The notes under the pieces: model-generated | Told to the model about the DNA's origin: nothing | Seen by the model: only the letters and a program-made list of their open reading frames with translations | The model's database searches: none | Source: Methylobacterium longum | GTDB taxonomy: Bacteria > Pseudomonadota > Alphaproteobacteria > Rhizobiales > Beijerinckiaceae | Assembly: GCF_022179385.1 (NCBI RefSeq) | Contig: NZ_BPQS01000049.1 | Location: 1-37,260, forward strand | Direction of reading: 5' to 3' | DNA: 37,260 nt | Shown here: positions 15,591 to 24,948 of the stretch, one piece after another | Layout: every line of letters starts with the position of its first letter | Position numbering within the stretch: the first letter of the stretch is position 1 | Made by a program: the position numbers and the translations under genes

Positions 15591-16625
15591 ATGCGTACCC
15601 GCCACGGTCTCGTGCTTCCGTCCTTGGTCATGCTGTGGTTCGCGCCGGGCCTGGCCAGCCCGGCTTTCGCTGAGGCGCCGGTCCGGCCGACTGCCGAGAC
15701 CTCGGTATCGGACTGGCCGCCGAATTTCTCGCGCAACGTTCAGGGGACCGGCCTGCCGGGCGTCGACGGTGGCCACATCTTCCTGTGGAACCGGCCGCAG
15801 GGCTTCGATCCCGCGTCGACCCTGCGCGTCGACCGGCACGTGCCGGAAGGCTCCGGCGAAGCCACGCACACCTACAAGGCGCTCTGGGCGCTCGGGTCGT
15901 CCGGCCCGCATAATGCCGGCTACGAATGGACGATCACCGGTGAATTGCACAATCGCGCCCTGGCCAGCACCGGTGCGCAGAACGTCGCCGTCAACGGGAC
16001 GATCTTCAAGGAGGCGAACGGTCTCGGTCCGGTCGGACCCTCCTGGGCCGGCAACTTCAATTGCGTCGACACGACCGATGAGGCCGATCCGGTGGCATCG
16101 TGCATCGGCGTCGAAGTCGACGTCTCGGCCCAGTCGCCGACGACGGACAGCAACCGCCAGCGGGTCGGCCTCCAGATCTCCACGGGGGGCGTTCCCGGCG
16201 CCCACACCGGATACGGCATCCTGATGGGCAATCTCACCGGGTCGATCACCGACCGGGGCATCTCGTTCCAGGGGGAGGGTGTCTACGGCATCGGCATCGA
16301 CGCTGCCGCAGCACGTTTCACCGGCGTGCCGATCCTGCTGGCGCCGGGCCAGACGATCGGGCTCGATGGAACCCGGGACGGGGGCTTCTCGCGCAGCTTC
16401 GGCTTCGACGGCCGTGACTTGGTCTACGGGACCGGATCAGGCCCGGTGTTCCGCGTCAGCGACGCCGGGCACATCGAGGTCGCCTCCGTGCGCGAGTCGC
16501 AGTCACGACCGCCGCGCAGCAGCCGCGAGCCTTGTACCGCTGGTGATCATGCGTGGGACGAGGCCTACGAGTACCGCTGCGTGGCGACCGATCGATGGAA
16601 GCGGGCGCTGCTCAGCGACTGGTAG
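15591..16625 (+). CDS. secreted protein with tail-fibre-like C-terminus, function unknown
   Basis: A 344-residue protein with a signal peptide (1-27, ending SPAFA before EAPV). The body (45-290) is Gly/Asp/Thr-rich and probably beta-structured, with no catalytic motif I recognise. The last 35 residues contain CTAGDHAWDEAYEYRCVATD and end WKRALLSDW. This resembles the short module C-T-x-G-D-x-x-W-D-x-x-Y-x-Y-x-C-x-A-T-x-x-W-K-R-A found at the C-termini of phage tail-fibre and receptor-binding proteins. The ATG follows GGAG by 6 bases. Either a phage-derived structural protein recruited for export or an ordinary surface protein would fit. No other phage gene is present. Confidence 0.72.
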   Translation: MRTRHGLVLPSLVMLWFAPGLASPAFAEAPVRPTAETSVSDWPPNFSRNVQGTGLPGVDGGHIFLWNRPQGFDPASTLRVDRHVPEGSGEATHTYKALWALGSSGPHNAGYEWTITGELHNRALASTGAQNVAVNGTIFKEANGLGPVGPSWAGNFNCVDTTDEADPVASCIGVEVDVSAQSPTTDSNRQRVGLQISTGGVPGAHTGYGILMGNLTGSITDRGISFQGEGVYGIGIDAAAARFTGVPILLAPGQTIGLDGTRDGGFSRSFGFDGRDLVYGTGSGPVFRVSDAGHIEVASVRESQSRPPRSSREPCTAGDHAWDEAYEYRCVATDRWKRALLSDW

Positions 16626-16641
16626 CATCGCTCTTGGCCGT

Positions 16642-16658
16642 GTCCGCGGGGAGCGGAC
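16642..16658 (+). terminator. possible hairpin terminator without T tract
   Basis: GTCCGC (16642-16647) and GCGGAC (16653-16658) form a perfect six-base stem around GGGGA. It lies 16 bases after the secreted-protein gene and before the convergent DUF1236 gene. No T run follows, so it is weakly supported. Confidence 0.3.
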
Positions 16659-16771
16659 GACGCCGGTTCCAGCGCCCGTGACTATCGAAGCCGTCAGGGC
16701 CCGCAGGCATGTCTCCTCAGCTTGGGCGTCGCCGGACACGGTCCGTGTTCTTCGACCCGGCGTCGCCGGTG

Positions 16772-17113
16772 CTATCGATCGAGGATCCGCACGACCGCGC
16801 GCGTTGCCGGATCGACCACCACGATCTTGTCGCCGGGCGCCACGAAGTAGCCGAAGCGGCGCAGTCGCGGATTCGGCGCGTCGGTGAAGGGTGCCAGCGC
16901 GACGTCACCGGGCACGATGCTGCCGGGCCTCAGGGGGATCGATCCGACGATCGGCCCCGGCCCGACCGGACGGCGCACGATGAATTCGCGCACCACGACG
17001 TCGTCGTCCGGGCCGAAGTCGTCGGGTTCTACGATGACGGCCTGCGCCAAGGCGGAGCCGGTGAACAGCGCGGCGAAGCCGAGGGACGCGGCGAGACTTG
17101 CACGGGTCGACAT
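16772..17113 (-). CDS. DUF1236-type exported protein
   Basis: A 113-residue protein with a signal peptide (1-24, ending FTGSALAQA). The C-terminus follows the DUF1236 pattern RFGYFVAPGDKIVVVDPATR then VVRILDR. Members are small periplasmic proteins of unknown function in rhizobia and Methylobacterium. The start at 17113 is preferred because an EcfG-type promoter at 17145-17170 gives it a leader of about 20 bases; ATG 17125 in the same frame is the alternative. An overlapping longer frame upstream belongs to the antisense of the formyltransferase gene and is not coding. Confidence 0.8.
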   Translation of the reverse strand: MSTRASLAASLGFAALFTGSALAQAVIVEPDDFGPDDDVVVREFIVRRPVGPGPIVGSIPLRPGSIVPGDVALAPFTDAPNPRLRRFGYFVAPGDKIVVVDPATRAVVRILDR

Positions 17114-17144
17114 AGCGGATTCCATCACGGGCAGGGCCGCCGGA

Positions 17145-17170
17145 AACCGCCGCGATCCTCGTTCGGTTCC
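17145..17170 (-). promoter_or_regulatory. EcfG-type general stress promoter candidate
   Basis: On the minus strand GGAAC (17170-17166) and GGTT (17148-17145) are separated by 17 bases, matching GGAAC-N16/17-cGTT except for G before GTT. It lies 31 bases before the ATG at 17113, the expected distance for the DUF1236 gene. Confidence 0.52.
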
Positions 17171-17184
17171 CGGAACGACATCGG

Positions 17185-18048
17185 TCAGCGACCGATCTGA
17201 CCTGCCTCGGTCAGGGCGATCGGCGACCAGCGGGTGATCTGCACGTAACCGTCCAGAGCCGCGATCACGACGTGTCGGCGGTGGCGATGCACGACCGCGC
17301 CAGGGCTGTGCTGATGGCGCTCGCGCCAGCCATGTGCCTCTGCCACGAAGACCCGGGCATCCCCCAGGCGGGCGATGGTCTCGACGGTGCCGAAGGCCCG
17401 GACCCGCCGCAGGACCGCATCGACATCCTGCCGGAAATCGAGGGTACGGTCGGCATCGCTGGCGCGGGGCCAGTAGGATCCGTCGCCCTGCGGCTCCGCC
17501 CGCCGCCAACGGCTGGGCAGGTCCCGGCCGAGCGGGCCGACTGCGAGGCGCCGTGCCGCCATCTGACACTTCGCCAGCAGAGTCTCGTGGCTCTCCTCCG
17601 GGCCGAGCGCGAACATCTCCTGCGCGAGGATGTGACCGGTATCGAACCCGTCTGCGAGGACGTGGGCGGTGACGCCCCAGGTCTCGTAGCGGTCGAGCAC
17701 GGCGCGAAACAGGGGGTAGGGGCCACGCCCGATCGGCAGCGGCGAGGGGTGGAAGTTGAGGCCATAGCTGGCACGACCCTGCCAGCCGCGCACGAGCCAG
17801 GGGTAGCCCGCCACCACGAGGGCCCAATCCTTGCCATGCTCCGCCTGAAGCGCCTCGATGTCGCGTTCGCGGATCCGCGACAGCTGGATCGGCACGCGCA
17901 AAGCGCGTGCGCGCGCCACAACGACCTCGTTGTGATCGTAGATTCCGTCGCAGGGCCGCGTGAACAGCTTCACCGGCGTCCAGCCGGCCTCCAGCAGCCC
18001 CTCGAAGACGCCGCCCAGGAAATCAATGCCGGCGAACGCGAACTTCAT
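17185..18048 (-). CDS. formyltransferase-family protein (Fmt/sugar N-formyltransferase type)
   Basis: A 287-residue protein with the N10-formyltetrahydrofolate-dependent formyltransferase fold. The catalytic triad has the right spacing: N98 and H100 in LNFHPSPLPIGRGPYPLF and D136 in DGFDTGHIL. The first residues KFAFAGIDFLGG match the family's N-terminal strand. At this length it is shorter than methionyl-tRNA formyltransferase and closer to sugar-amine formyltransferases. The C-terminal part (200-287) differs from the Fmt C-terminal domain. No nucleotide-sugar genes lie next to it, so the substrate is not shown. It reads divergently from the SDR gene at 18160, with about 110 bases between. 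Confidence 0.82.
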   Translation of the reverse strand: MKFAFAGIDFLGGVFEGLLEAGWTPVKLFTRPCDGIYDHNEVVVARARALRVPIQLSRIRERDIEALQAEHGKDWALVVAGYPWLVRGWQGRASYGLNFHPSPLPIGRGPYPLFRAVLDRYETWGVTAHVLADGFDTGHILAQEMFALGPEESHETLLAKCQMAARRLAVGPLGRDLPSRWRRAEPQGDGSYWPRASDADRTLDFRQDVDAVLRRVRAFGTVETIARLGDARVFVAEAHGWRERHQHSPGAVVHRHRRHVVIAALDGYVQITRWSPIALTEAGQIGR

Positions 18049-18159
18049 GCTTGCCGCCTGCGACCTTGTGGACGTGGAGGGCTCGGGCCTGCAGCCTGCC
18101 CGGTGGCGCCGCCGGCCTTACCTTGATCGGGCCGGAAAAGGTAGCGAGGGGCGTTTCAC

Positions 18160-18894
18160 ATGCGACGTGTGATCATCTACGGCGGAACCGGCGGCATCGG
18201 CCTGGCGACCGCGCGGGCCCTGCGCGGCCGGGGTTATGCCCTGCATCTCGTCGCACGGGACGCAGACCGTCTGTCCCGCGCCGCGGACGAACTCGGCGAA
18301 ACCACGTTCAGCGTCGCCGACATCGCGCAGGCCGACGTGTTTCCGGCGGTGATGGAGGCGGCGGGGCCGGACCTTGCGGGCCTCGTCTACGCCATCGGCA
18401 CCATCAACCTGCGGCCGCTGGGCCGTCTGACACGGGCGGATGCCGAGAGCGATTTCCGGATCAACGCGCTGGGTGCGTTCTCGGCCGTGCAGTCCGCTGC
18501 GGCTGCGCTCAAGGCCGGCGCCGGCGAGGTCGGTACCGGGGTCGTGCTGTTCTCGACCGTTGCCGTCGCACAGGGATTTGCCGCCCACGCCTCGGTGGCG
18601 ATGGCGAAAGGCGCCGTGGAGGGTCTCGCCCTGTCCCTGGCCGCGGAACTGGCCCCGCAGGTCCGCGTCAACGTGGTGGCGCCCTCACTGACCCAGACGC
18701 CGCTTGCCGCCGCGATCACCGGCAACGAGACGCTGGCGCAGGGGATCGCGGCGATGCATGCCCTTCAGCGTCTCGGACGTCCGGAGGATATCGGCGCCCT
18801 CGCGGCCTTCCTGATCTCGGACGAGGCGGCCTGGATCACCGGTCAGGTGATCGGCGTGGACGGTGGCCGCTCCGCCCTTCGCACCAAGGGGTGA
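18160..18894 (+). CDS. SDR-family protein lacking the catalytic tyrosine
   Basis: A 244-residue short-chain dehydrogenase/reductase fold. The dinucleotide motif is YGGTGGIG (7-14), and the conserved Asn is in INALG (N102). The catalytic Ser is in LFSTVAVAQGF (S132) and Lys is K150 in HASVAMAKGAVEG. The canonical Tyr four residues before that Lys is V146, so the usual proton donor is missing. The C-terminus ends with the expected ITGQVIGVDGG. It may bind NAD(P)H or flavin without ordinary reductase chemistry, or use another residue. The photolyase gene starts four bases after its stop, so the two form an operon; a role in photolyase cofactor supply or repair is inferred only from that. The ATG at 18160 gives a full-length N-terminus. 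Confidence 0.87.
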   Translation: MRRVIIYGGTGGIGLATARALRGRGYALHLVARDADRLSRAADELGETTFSVADIAQADVFPAVMEAAGPDLAGLVYAIGTINLRPLGRLTRADAESDFRINALGAFSAVQSAAAALKAGAGEVGTGVVLFSTVAVAQGFAAHASVAMAKGAVEGLALSLAAELAPQVRVNVVAPSLTQTPLAAAITGNETLAQGIAAMHALQRLGRPEDIGALAAFLISDEAAWITGQVIGVDGGRSALRTKG

Positions 18895-18898
18895 GGCA

Positions 18899-20500
18899 GT
18901 GCCGAACGGACGGCGCAGCGCCGGGGGCGCGGGACGGACGCTCCGCTTCATCCTGGGCGATCAGCTCACCCGCCCGATCTCCAGCTTGAGCGATCTCGAC
19001 CCGGAGCGCGATGTCGTGCTGATGGTCGAGGTGCGGGACGAGGCGACGTATGTCCGGCATCACAAGCAGAAGATCGCGTTTCTGTTCGCCGCCATGCGCC
19101 ATTTCGCGGCGGGCCTGGAAGCGGAGGGGGTCGCCGTCGCGTATGTTCGGCTGACCGACCCGGACAACACCGGCCGCTTCACCGGCGAACTCGAACGGGC
19201 GATCGAGCGGTACAATCCGGATCGCGTCGTTGTCACCGAGCCCGGCGAGTGGCGGGTGCTGCAGATGATGCAGGACTGGCGCGAGACCCTGTCGGTGCCG
19301 GTGGATATCCGGGACGACAACCGCTTCCTGTGCCCGCGCCAGGATTTCGCCCGCTGGGCCGAGGGCCGTCATCACCTCCGGATGGAGACCTTCTACCGCG
19401 GCATGCGCCGGCGCACCGGCCTCCTCATGGATTCGGGCGAGCCTTCGAGCGGGCGCTGGAACTTCGACTCGGAGAATCGCAAGCGTCTGCCCAAGAAGCA
19501 TCGACCGCCGGATCGGATCGGCTTCCAGCCGGACTCGATCACCCGCGAAGTCATCGCCCTGGTAGAGCAGGAATTCGGTGACCATTTCGGCGATCTCGCC
19601 GGCTTCTCCTGGCCGGTGACGCGGGCCGACGCGCTGGCGGCCCTCCAACACTTCCTCGTGCACTGCCTCCCGATCTTCGGCGATTTCCAGGATGCGATGA
19701 AGACCGGCGCACCGTTCCTGTACCATGCGCTACTCTCGCCAGCCCTCAACGCCGGTCTCCTGACGGCGGAGGAAGTCTGTTGGGCCGCCGAGCGAACTTA
19801 CCGGGACGGCGCGGCACCGCTGCATTGTGTCGAGGGGTTCATCCGGCAGATCCTGGGCTGGCGGGAATACGTCCGCGGCCTCTACTGGGCTCGGATGCCC
19901 GACTACCGTGAGACCAACGCCCTCGAAGCCGGCCGGGATCTGCCGTGGTTCTACTGGTCCGGCGAGACGGCCCTCAACTGCATCGCGCAGGTCGTGTCCG
20001 ATACACGTGCCCACGCGTACGCCCACCATATCCAGCGCCTGATGGTGACCGGCAACTTCGCTCTGATCGCAGGCTTGGACCCGGCCCAGGTCGAGGAATG
20101 GTACCTGATCGTCTTCGCCGACGCCTACGAATGGGTGGAACTGCCCAACGTGCACGGCATGGTGCTGTGGGCCGACGGCGGCGTCATGGGCTCCAAGCCC
20201 TACGCGGCCTCGGGCGCCTACATCGACCGGATGTCGGATTACTGCGCAGCTTGCAGCTATGACGTGAAGCTCAAGTCCGGTCCCGACGCCTGCCCGTTCA
20301 ACTATCTCTACTGGAACTTCCTGATCGAGAACGAGGACCGGCTCGCCGGGAACCAGCGAATGACCATGCCGTACCGAACCCTGCACGGCATGGCGGACGA
20401 ACGGCGCGCGGAAATCCGCAGGGATGCGGCGATCTTCCTGGCCTCGCTATCCGACCCGGCACCGGGTCACCAGGGCGTCCAGACCGAGAGTGCCACGTAG
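18899..20500 (+). CDS. iron-sulfur cryptochrome/(6-4) photolyase (FeS-BCP type)
   Basis: A 533-residue member of the bacterial cryptochrome and photolyase group that carries a [4Fe-4S] cluster and repairs (6-4) photoproducts with light, best known as PhrB of Agrobacterium. Four cysteines have the spacing known there (88, 3 and 13 residues): C361 (ALNCIAQ), C449 and C452 (DYCAACSYD), and C465 (DACPFNYLYW). The N-terminal DPRP-type antenna domain begins RFILGDQL, and the FAD domain includes HCVEGFIRQILGWREYVRG. The start is taken as GTG 18899, preceded by AAGGGG; a frame from 18863 would overlap the SDR gene. The 3' end overlaps the convergent bcsS gene by 34 bases. Confidence 0.94.
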   Translation: MPNGRRSAGGAGRTLRFILGDQLTRPISSLSDLDPERDVVLMVEVRDEATYVRHHKQKIAFLFAAMRHFAAGLEAEGVAVAYVRLTDPDNTGRFTGELERAIERYNPDRVVVTEPGEWRVLQMMQDWRETLSVPVDIRDDNRFLCPRQDFARWAEGRHHLRMETFYRGMRRRTGLLMDSGEPSSGRWNFDSENRKRLPKKHRPPDRIGFQPDSITREVIALVEQEFGDHFGDLAGFSWPVTRADALAALQHFLVHCLPIFGDFQDAMKTGAPFLYHALLSPALNAGLLTAEEVCWAAERTYRDGAAPLHCVEGFIRQILGWREYVRGLYWARMPDYRETNALEAGRDLPWFYWSGETALNCIAQVVSDTRAHAYAHHIQRLMVTGNFALIAGLDPAQVEEWYLIVFADAYEWVELPNVHGMVLWADGGVMGSKPYAASGAYIDRMSDYCAACSYDVKLKSGPDACPFNYLYWNFLIENEDRLAGNQRMTMPYRTLHGMADERRAEIRRDAAIFLASLSDPAPGHQGVQTESAT

Positions 20501-21192
20501 GGGGATGCCCGGCGCCCACCGCTCTCCGCTTGAAGGCCGACGGAGACGCGCGCGCTGAATCGGCCCACATCGAAGTCTGTCCCGTGCAGGCCGAAATTCC
20601 ACTTCTGATAGCCGGTGGCATCGAGGTAGGCGCTCACCTCAGGACCGAGATAGGCTCCCCATAGGCGATAGCCTCCGGCGACACGCATCCACAGGCTGTC
20701 CCGCGCCGAACCCGCGACCGCCGTCGCCTGCACGAGCGTCATCTCCGTGGGGCGCGCCCAGACCTCGCCGTGCAGTCGCAGGCCTGGCTGGCACGGCAGC
20801 GGCACGAAGCCATGCCCGTCTGTCACGATCTCCGTCGTGATCTCGGGTCCCGCATAGATCGCGGCCACGCCCCAATCGAACAACCACTGATAGCCGAAGA
20901 CGGCTGCTGCGCCGGCCGTGTAGCGCCGGCGCGAAACACCGGAACTGCTCTCGTCACGCCGTCCACCCCCGACGCTCGCCAGGGCGACGAAGCCGTCGTG
21001 ATCGAGGGATTCAAGGCCGCGTTTGGCGCCCAGGGTGACGAAATGTGCGGCTCCTGCATCAAGGCTGCCGAACAGCAACGTATCGACCTCCCCGGCGCTG
21101 ACGGCGGCGGCGCAGACCACGCAGCAGCCACTGGCCAGGGCGAGTTGAATCGCAAATCGGCAGTTCCATTGTGGATGAGGCAAGCTTCGCAC
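20467..21192 (-). CDS. bcsS: cellulose biosynthesis protein BcsS
   Basis: A 241-residue exported protein of the BcsS family, found in alphaproteobacteria with cellulose synthesis. The GTG start is preceded by GAAGG at 8 bases. A signal peptide covers about 1-33 (ALASGCCVVCAAAVSAGEV). The mature part shows the family features: LLFGSLDAGAAHFVTLGAKR, FGYQWLFDWG, alternating beta strands, and an ending with aromatic residues (VALSVWTPW) typical of outer-membrane barrels. The bcsA/B/C genes are not in the window. Family assignment is from pattern memory. The last 34 bases overlap the end of the photolyase gene on the other strand. Confidence 0.75.
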   Translation of the reverse strand: MRSLPHPQWNCRFAIQLALASGCCVVCAAAVSAGEVDTLLFGSLDAGAAHFVTLGAKRGLESLDHDGFVALASVGGGRRDESSSGVSRRRYTAGAAAVFGYQWLFDWGVAAIYAGPEITTEIVTDGHGFVPLPCQPGLRLHGEVWARPTEMTLVQATAVAGSARDSLWMRVAGGYRLWGAYLGPEVSAYLDATGYQKWNFGLHGTDFDVGRFSARVSVGLQAESGGRRASPYVALSVWTPW

Positions 21193-21438
21193 GATTCGCG
21201 CCTTCGCGGAGGCGGCATCGTGCCAATGTTGACCCGTGAGACAAATCGAATTTCTGCAGAAGATCTGTCGGAACGGCGCAACTCCACAACGCGGTTCGGG
21301 ACGACGCGCAGAAAAAATGCGCGCTGGACCATCATGTTTACTTGAGCGTTGAATGAAACCTTGGTGGCGACCTCAGATAGGGTGCCGCCGCTGGTGCGGG
21401 GGCGCACCGTCGCAAAGCCGCCGTGCTTGGCGTGCCCT

Positions 21439-22089
21439 ATGATCTCGGCTAGAGCCCCCCGCAGGACAGCGAAGGTTGGCGGATCCTTGACCTCCGGTGC
21501 ACGAACGTCGGACGTCCTCACCGTGCTGGCGAGCCAGGAGGGCGATCGCCTCACCGTGGGGGACATTGTCGCGGTCCTACGGGATCGCGCCTTCGCGCTG
21601 CTCGTCGTCCTGCTCGGCTTGCCGAACTGCTTGCCGATGCCGCCGCCGATCCCGCTGATCTGCGGCCTGCTGCTGCTGCTCGTCGCTGTCCAGATCGCGG
21701 CCGGGATGTCGGCGCCCTGGTTGCCGCGGATGCTGCTCGGCCGCTCCATCGCCCTGGCGGACGTGCGGCGGGCCGTGACGCGCGCGGTGCCGGTCCTGCG
21801 GCGCCTGGAGCGCTGGTCGCGCCCCCGGGTCAGTGTCTTCGAGACCGCGCTCGGCATGCGCGGAATGGGCATCGCCCTGCTGGCGCTCGCCCTCGCGCTG
21901 ATCGTGGCCGCGCCCATCGTGGGACAAATACCCCTGGGGCTCGCGGTCTGCCTGGTCGGCCTCGGCCTCGTCGAGCGGGACGGGCTCGTGGTGATCGGCG
22001 GGCTCGTGATCGGCCTGTTCGGCGTCGCCATCAACGCCGGCTTCGCCTATGCGGTCATCGCCGGGATCCTCGGTCTCCTGAACCTTTGA
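21439..22089 (+). CDS. ExoD-family membrane protein
   Basis: An integral membrane protein of the ExoD family, first linked to exopolysaccharide synthesis in Rhizobium. The conserved N-terminal block is LTVGDIVAVLRDRAFALLVV, followed by LPNCLPMPPPIP and three to four hydrophobic spans. The last is FAYAVIAGILGLLNL. The start is uncertain: the open frame begins at TTG 21349, ATG 21439 is used here, and TTG 21487 would give the usual family length of about 200 residues. The codons before 21487 look atypical. Its stop lies 9 bases from the end of the convergent ldtR gene. Confidence 0.82.
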   Translation: MISARAPRRTAKVGGSLTSGARTSDVLTVLASQEGDRLTVGDIVAVLRDRAFALLVVLLGLPNCLPMPPPIPLICGLLLLLVAVQIAAGMSAPWLPRMLLGRSIALADVRRAVTRAVPVLRRLERWSRPRVSVFETALGMRGMGIALLALALALIVAAPIVGQIPLGLAVCLVGLGLVERDGLVVIGGLVIGLFGVAINAGFAYAVIAGILGLLNL

Positions 22090-22098
22090 ACGAACCCG

Positions 22099-22611
22099 TC
22101 AGAGGCGGTAACGGATCTGGTCGGTCCAGAAGCGTTCGAGGCGGCCGAGCGCCTGATTGAGGCGGTTGAAATCGTCATCCGAGATGCCGCCGATCGGCGC
22201 GATCGTGCGGGCATGCTTGTCGTACAGGCCCTGGATGATCTCGTGCACCTGCCGGCCCTTGTCGGTCAGGCTGATCCGGACCGAACGGCGATCGGTCTTG
22301 GAGCGGGCATGGTGCAGGTAGCCGGCCTCGACGAGCTTCTTCACGTTGTAGGAGACGTTCGACCCGAGGTAGTAGCCCTTCGTCCGCAGCTCGCTGGCGG
22401 TGAGTTCCTTGTCGCCGATGTTGTAGAGGAGCAGGGCCTGGACGCTGTTGACGTCCTCGCGGCCGCGACGCTCGAATTCGTCCTTGATCACGTCGAGGAG
22501 CCTGCGGTGCAGGCGTTCCACCAGGTGGAGGGCCTCCAGGTACGAGCCCTTGGTGGCCGCCGCCTCCTCGGGGGCCTCGATCGTCGCGACTCGGGCGCTC
22601 TGGGTCTTCAT
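22099..22611 (-). CDS. ldtR: MarR-family winged-helix regulator, LdtR type
   Basis: A 170-residue MarR regulator. The winged helix covers about 60-130, with recognition region ELRTKGYYLGSNVSYNVKKL and wing SKTDRRSVRISLTDKG. These phrases match LdtR of rhizobia and Liberibacter, which controls an L,D-transpeptidase gene and stress tolerance. The helical dimer part is at both ends (22-55 and 135-168). The ATG at 22611 follows GAGG by 5 bases; a GTG three bases earlier is also in frame. It lies 160 bp downstream of the DUF6163 gene on the same strand, a pairing I recall from other rhizobia. No ldtP candidate is in the window. Confidence 0.85.
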   Translation of the reverse strand: MKTQSARVATIEAPEEAAATKGSYLEALHLVERLHRRLLDVIKDEFERRGREDVNSVQALLLYNIGDKELTASELRTKGYYLGSNVSYNVKKLVEAGYLHHARSKTDRRSVRISLTDKGRQVHEIIQGLYDKHARTIAPIGGISDDDFNRLNQALGRLERFWTDQIRYRL

Positions 22612-22772
22612 CACTGCCTCGCCATCCGATGCTGCCGTCTCCGTACAATGCGGGGCGGCTGATGTTGGTGAAGCTACGGCTCGGGAATGAAAGGCGATTT
22701 AAGCGACAGGATGAATTCGCGATTTACTCTTCGCGGTAAAGACAAACTGAAGCGAAGATGAGAAGAGTTCGT

Positions 22773-23231
22773 TCACCGTGCTTCCTGTGCCGCCAGCCAG
22801 GACAGCAGGAAGTACAGGGCCACGACACAGATCCCGAATACGAGCAGCGGAACGGGCGTCGGTAGAAGTTGCGGGGTCAGAACCGCGAGCGTCATCGCCG
22901 AAGTCACGGCGAGCAGCCAGATCACGCCGCCCCACGCGCTGGTCAGCCACAGGCCGATGGCCGCGGCCGCATCGATCACCGCGAAGTAGACGATCGCCGA
23001 CTGCCGGCCGAACGGCTCGGCTTCGAACGCGCGGGAACCCGGCAGGACGTCGAGGATGGTCGCCCAGGCCAGGACGCTCTTGACCAGCCAGACGAGCGCC
23101 GTGAGCCGCATGAACCAGATCAGCACCGTGTCCCAAGTCCCGGGCGCGGGCCCCTGCGCGCGCTCGATCCGGTCGGACGGGATCTCGCCGGGCCTCGGAG
23201 CCTTGCGCCGGGTCGGAAGGTAGCCAGCCAC
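22773..23231 (-). CDS. DUF6163-type four-span membrane protein
   Basis: A 152-residue protein with four hydrophobic segments (about 36-62, 78-98, 101-118, 122-146) after a charged N-terminus with an Arg/Pro-rich stretch. Motifs such as WFMRLTALVWLVKSVLAWA and GRQSAIVYFAVID fit DUF6163. Its partner in the same direction is ldtR. GTG at 23231 opens the frame; no clear ribosome binding site precedes it, so a later start is possible. Function unknown; cell-envelope maintenance is inferred from the ldtR linkage. Confidence 0.78.
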   Translation of the reverse strand: MAGYLPTRRKAPRPGEIPSDRIERAQGPAPGTWDTVLIWFMRLTALVWLVKSVLAWATILDVLPGSRAFEAEPFGRQSAIVYFAVIDAAAAIGLWLTSAWGGVIWLLAVTSAMTLAVLTPQLLPTPVPLLVFGICVVALYFLLSWLAAQEAR

Positions 23232-23440
23232 TAAGGCACGCTCGCGGGGAGGGGGGTCCGGTTCATGTGGGCGGCCGGGATCCTGATCGGTGCGTGGGGG
23301 TCGCGCCGGTTTGAAGCCGTTCCGCCGCTCTGCGTCAACGGTCGGGTTTCACCGCGCCGGCCCGGTGTGCTAGTCCGACGCTTCCGGCGCCCTGCGCCGC
23401 GCGATCCGCGGCACGGCCGCGCGAACGATAGCGAAGCCGC

Positions 23441-24495
<1,055 letters not shown>

Positions 24496-24499
<4 letters not shown>

Positions 24500-24864
24500 G
24501 ATCCACCCACCGCTGGCTCCTCGCCGCCGCGGTGTCGGCGGGATTCCTGGGGGGATTGGCGGCCTGTCAGGACACGCTGCGCCGGGAGCGCGTGGCCACG
24601 TGCCGGCGCGCCCTGCCGGCCGTCGTGCCGCAAGCCGACATCCGGCTGCTGCGGGCCGCACCGGGGTCGGCGATCAATACGGTGCGGGTCGATTACGCGG
24701 ACGGGGACCGGCAGCGCTGGCTGACCTGCCGCTTCGACGCGGGGGCGACGCTGGTCGCGCTCGTGACCGAGGGGGCGAACCTGTCCGGACCGTCGCTGTA
24801 CATGCTGAAGCGCTTCTACCTCGACACGCCGGACGCCGAAGCCGCCGATCCGGGCCAGCGCTGA
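24496..24864 (+). CDS. small putative lipoprotein coupled to hemB
   Basis: A 122-residue protein whose GTG start overlaps the hemB stop (GTGA), so it is translationally coupled. The N-terminus has positive residues, a hydrophobic run and a lipobox LAAC with the lipidated Cys at C24. The mature part has two more cysteines (about C36 and C77) and no recognised domain. It ends with an acidic tail. A link to haem synthesis is possible from coupling but is not shown. The lipoprotein call is from the motif only. Confidence 0.72.
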
Positions 24865-24948
24865 GGCGGCGGCGCGCCCGATACCCTTGCGGACGCCGGC
24901 GGTGCCTCCCACCTTTCGTCCGCAGCCTCGCTTGCAGGACGCGACACC

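Noticed and set aside
21270..21296. GGAAC-N18-GGTT before the ExoD-family gene
   Set aside because: The spacer is one to two bases longer than the EcfG consensus.
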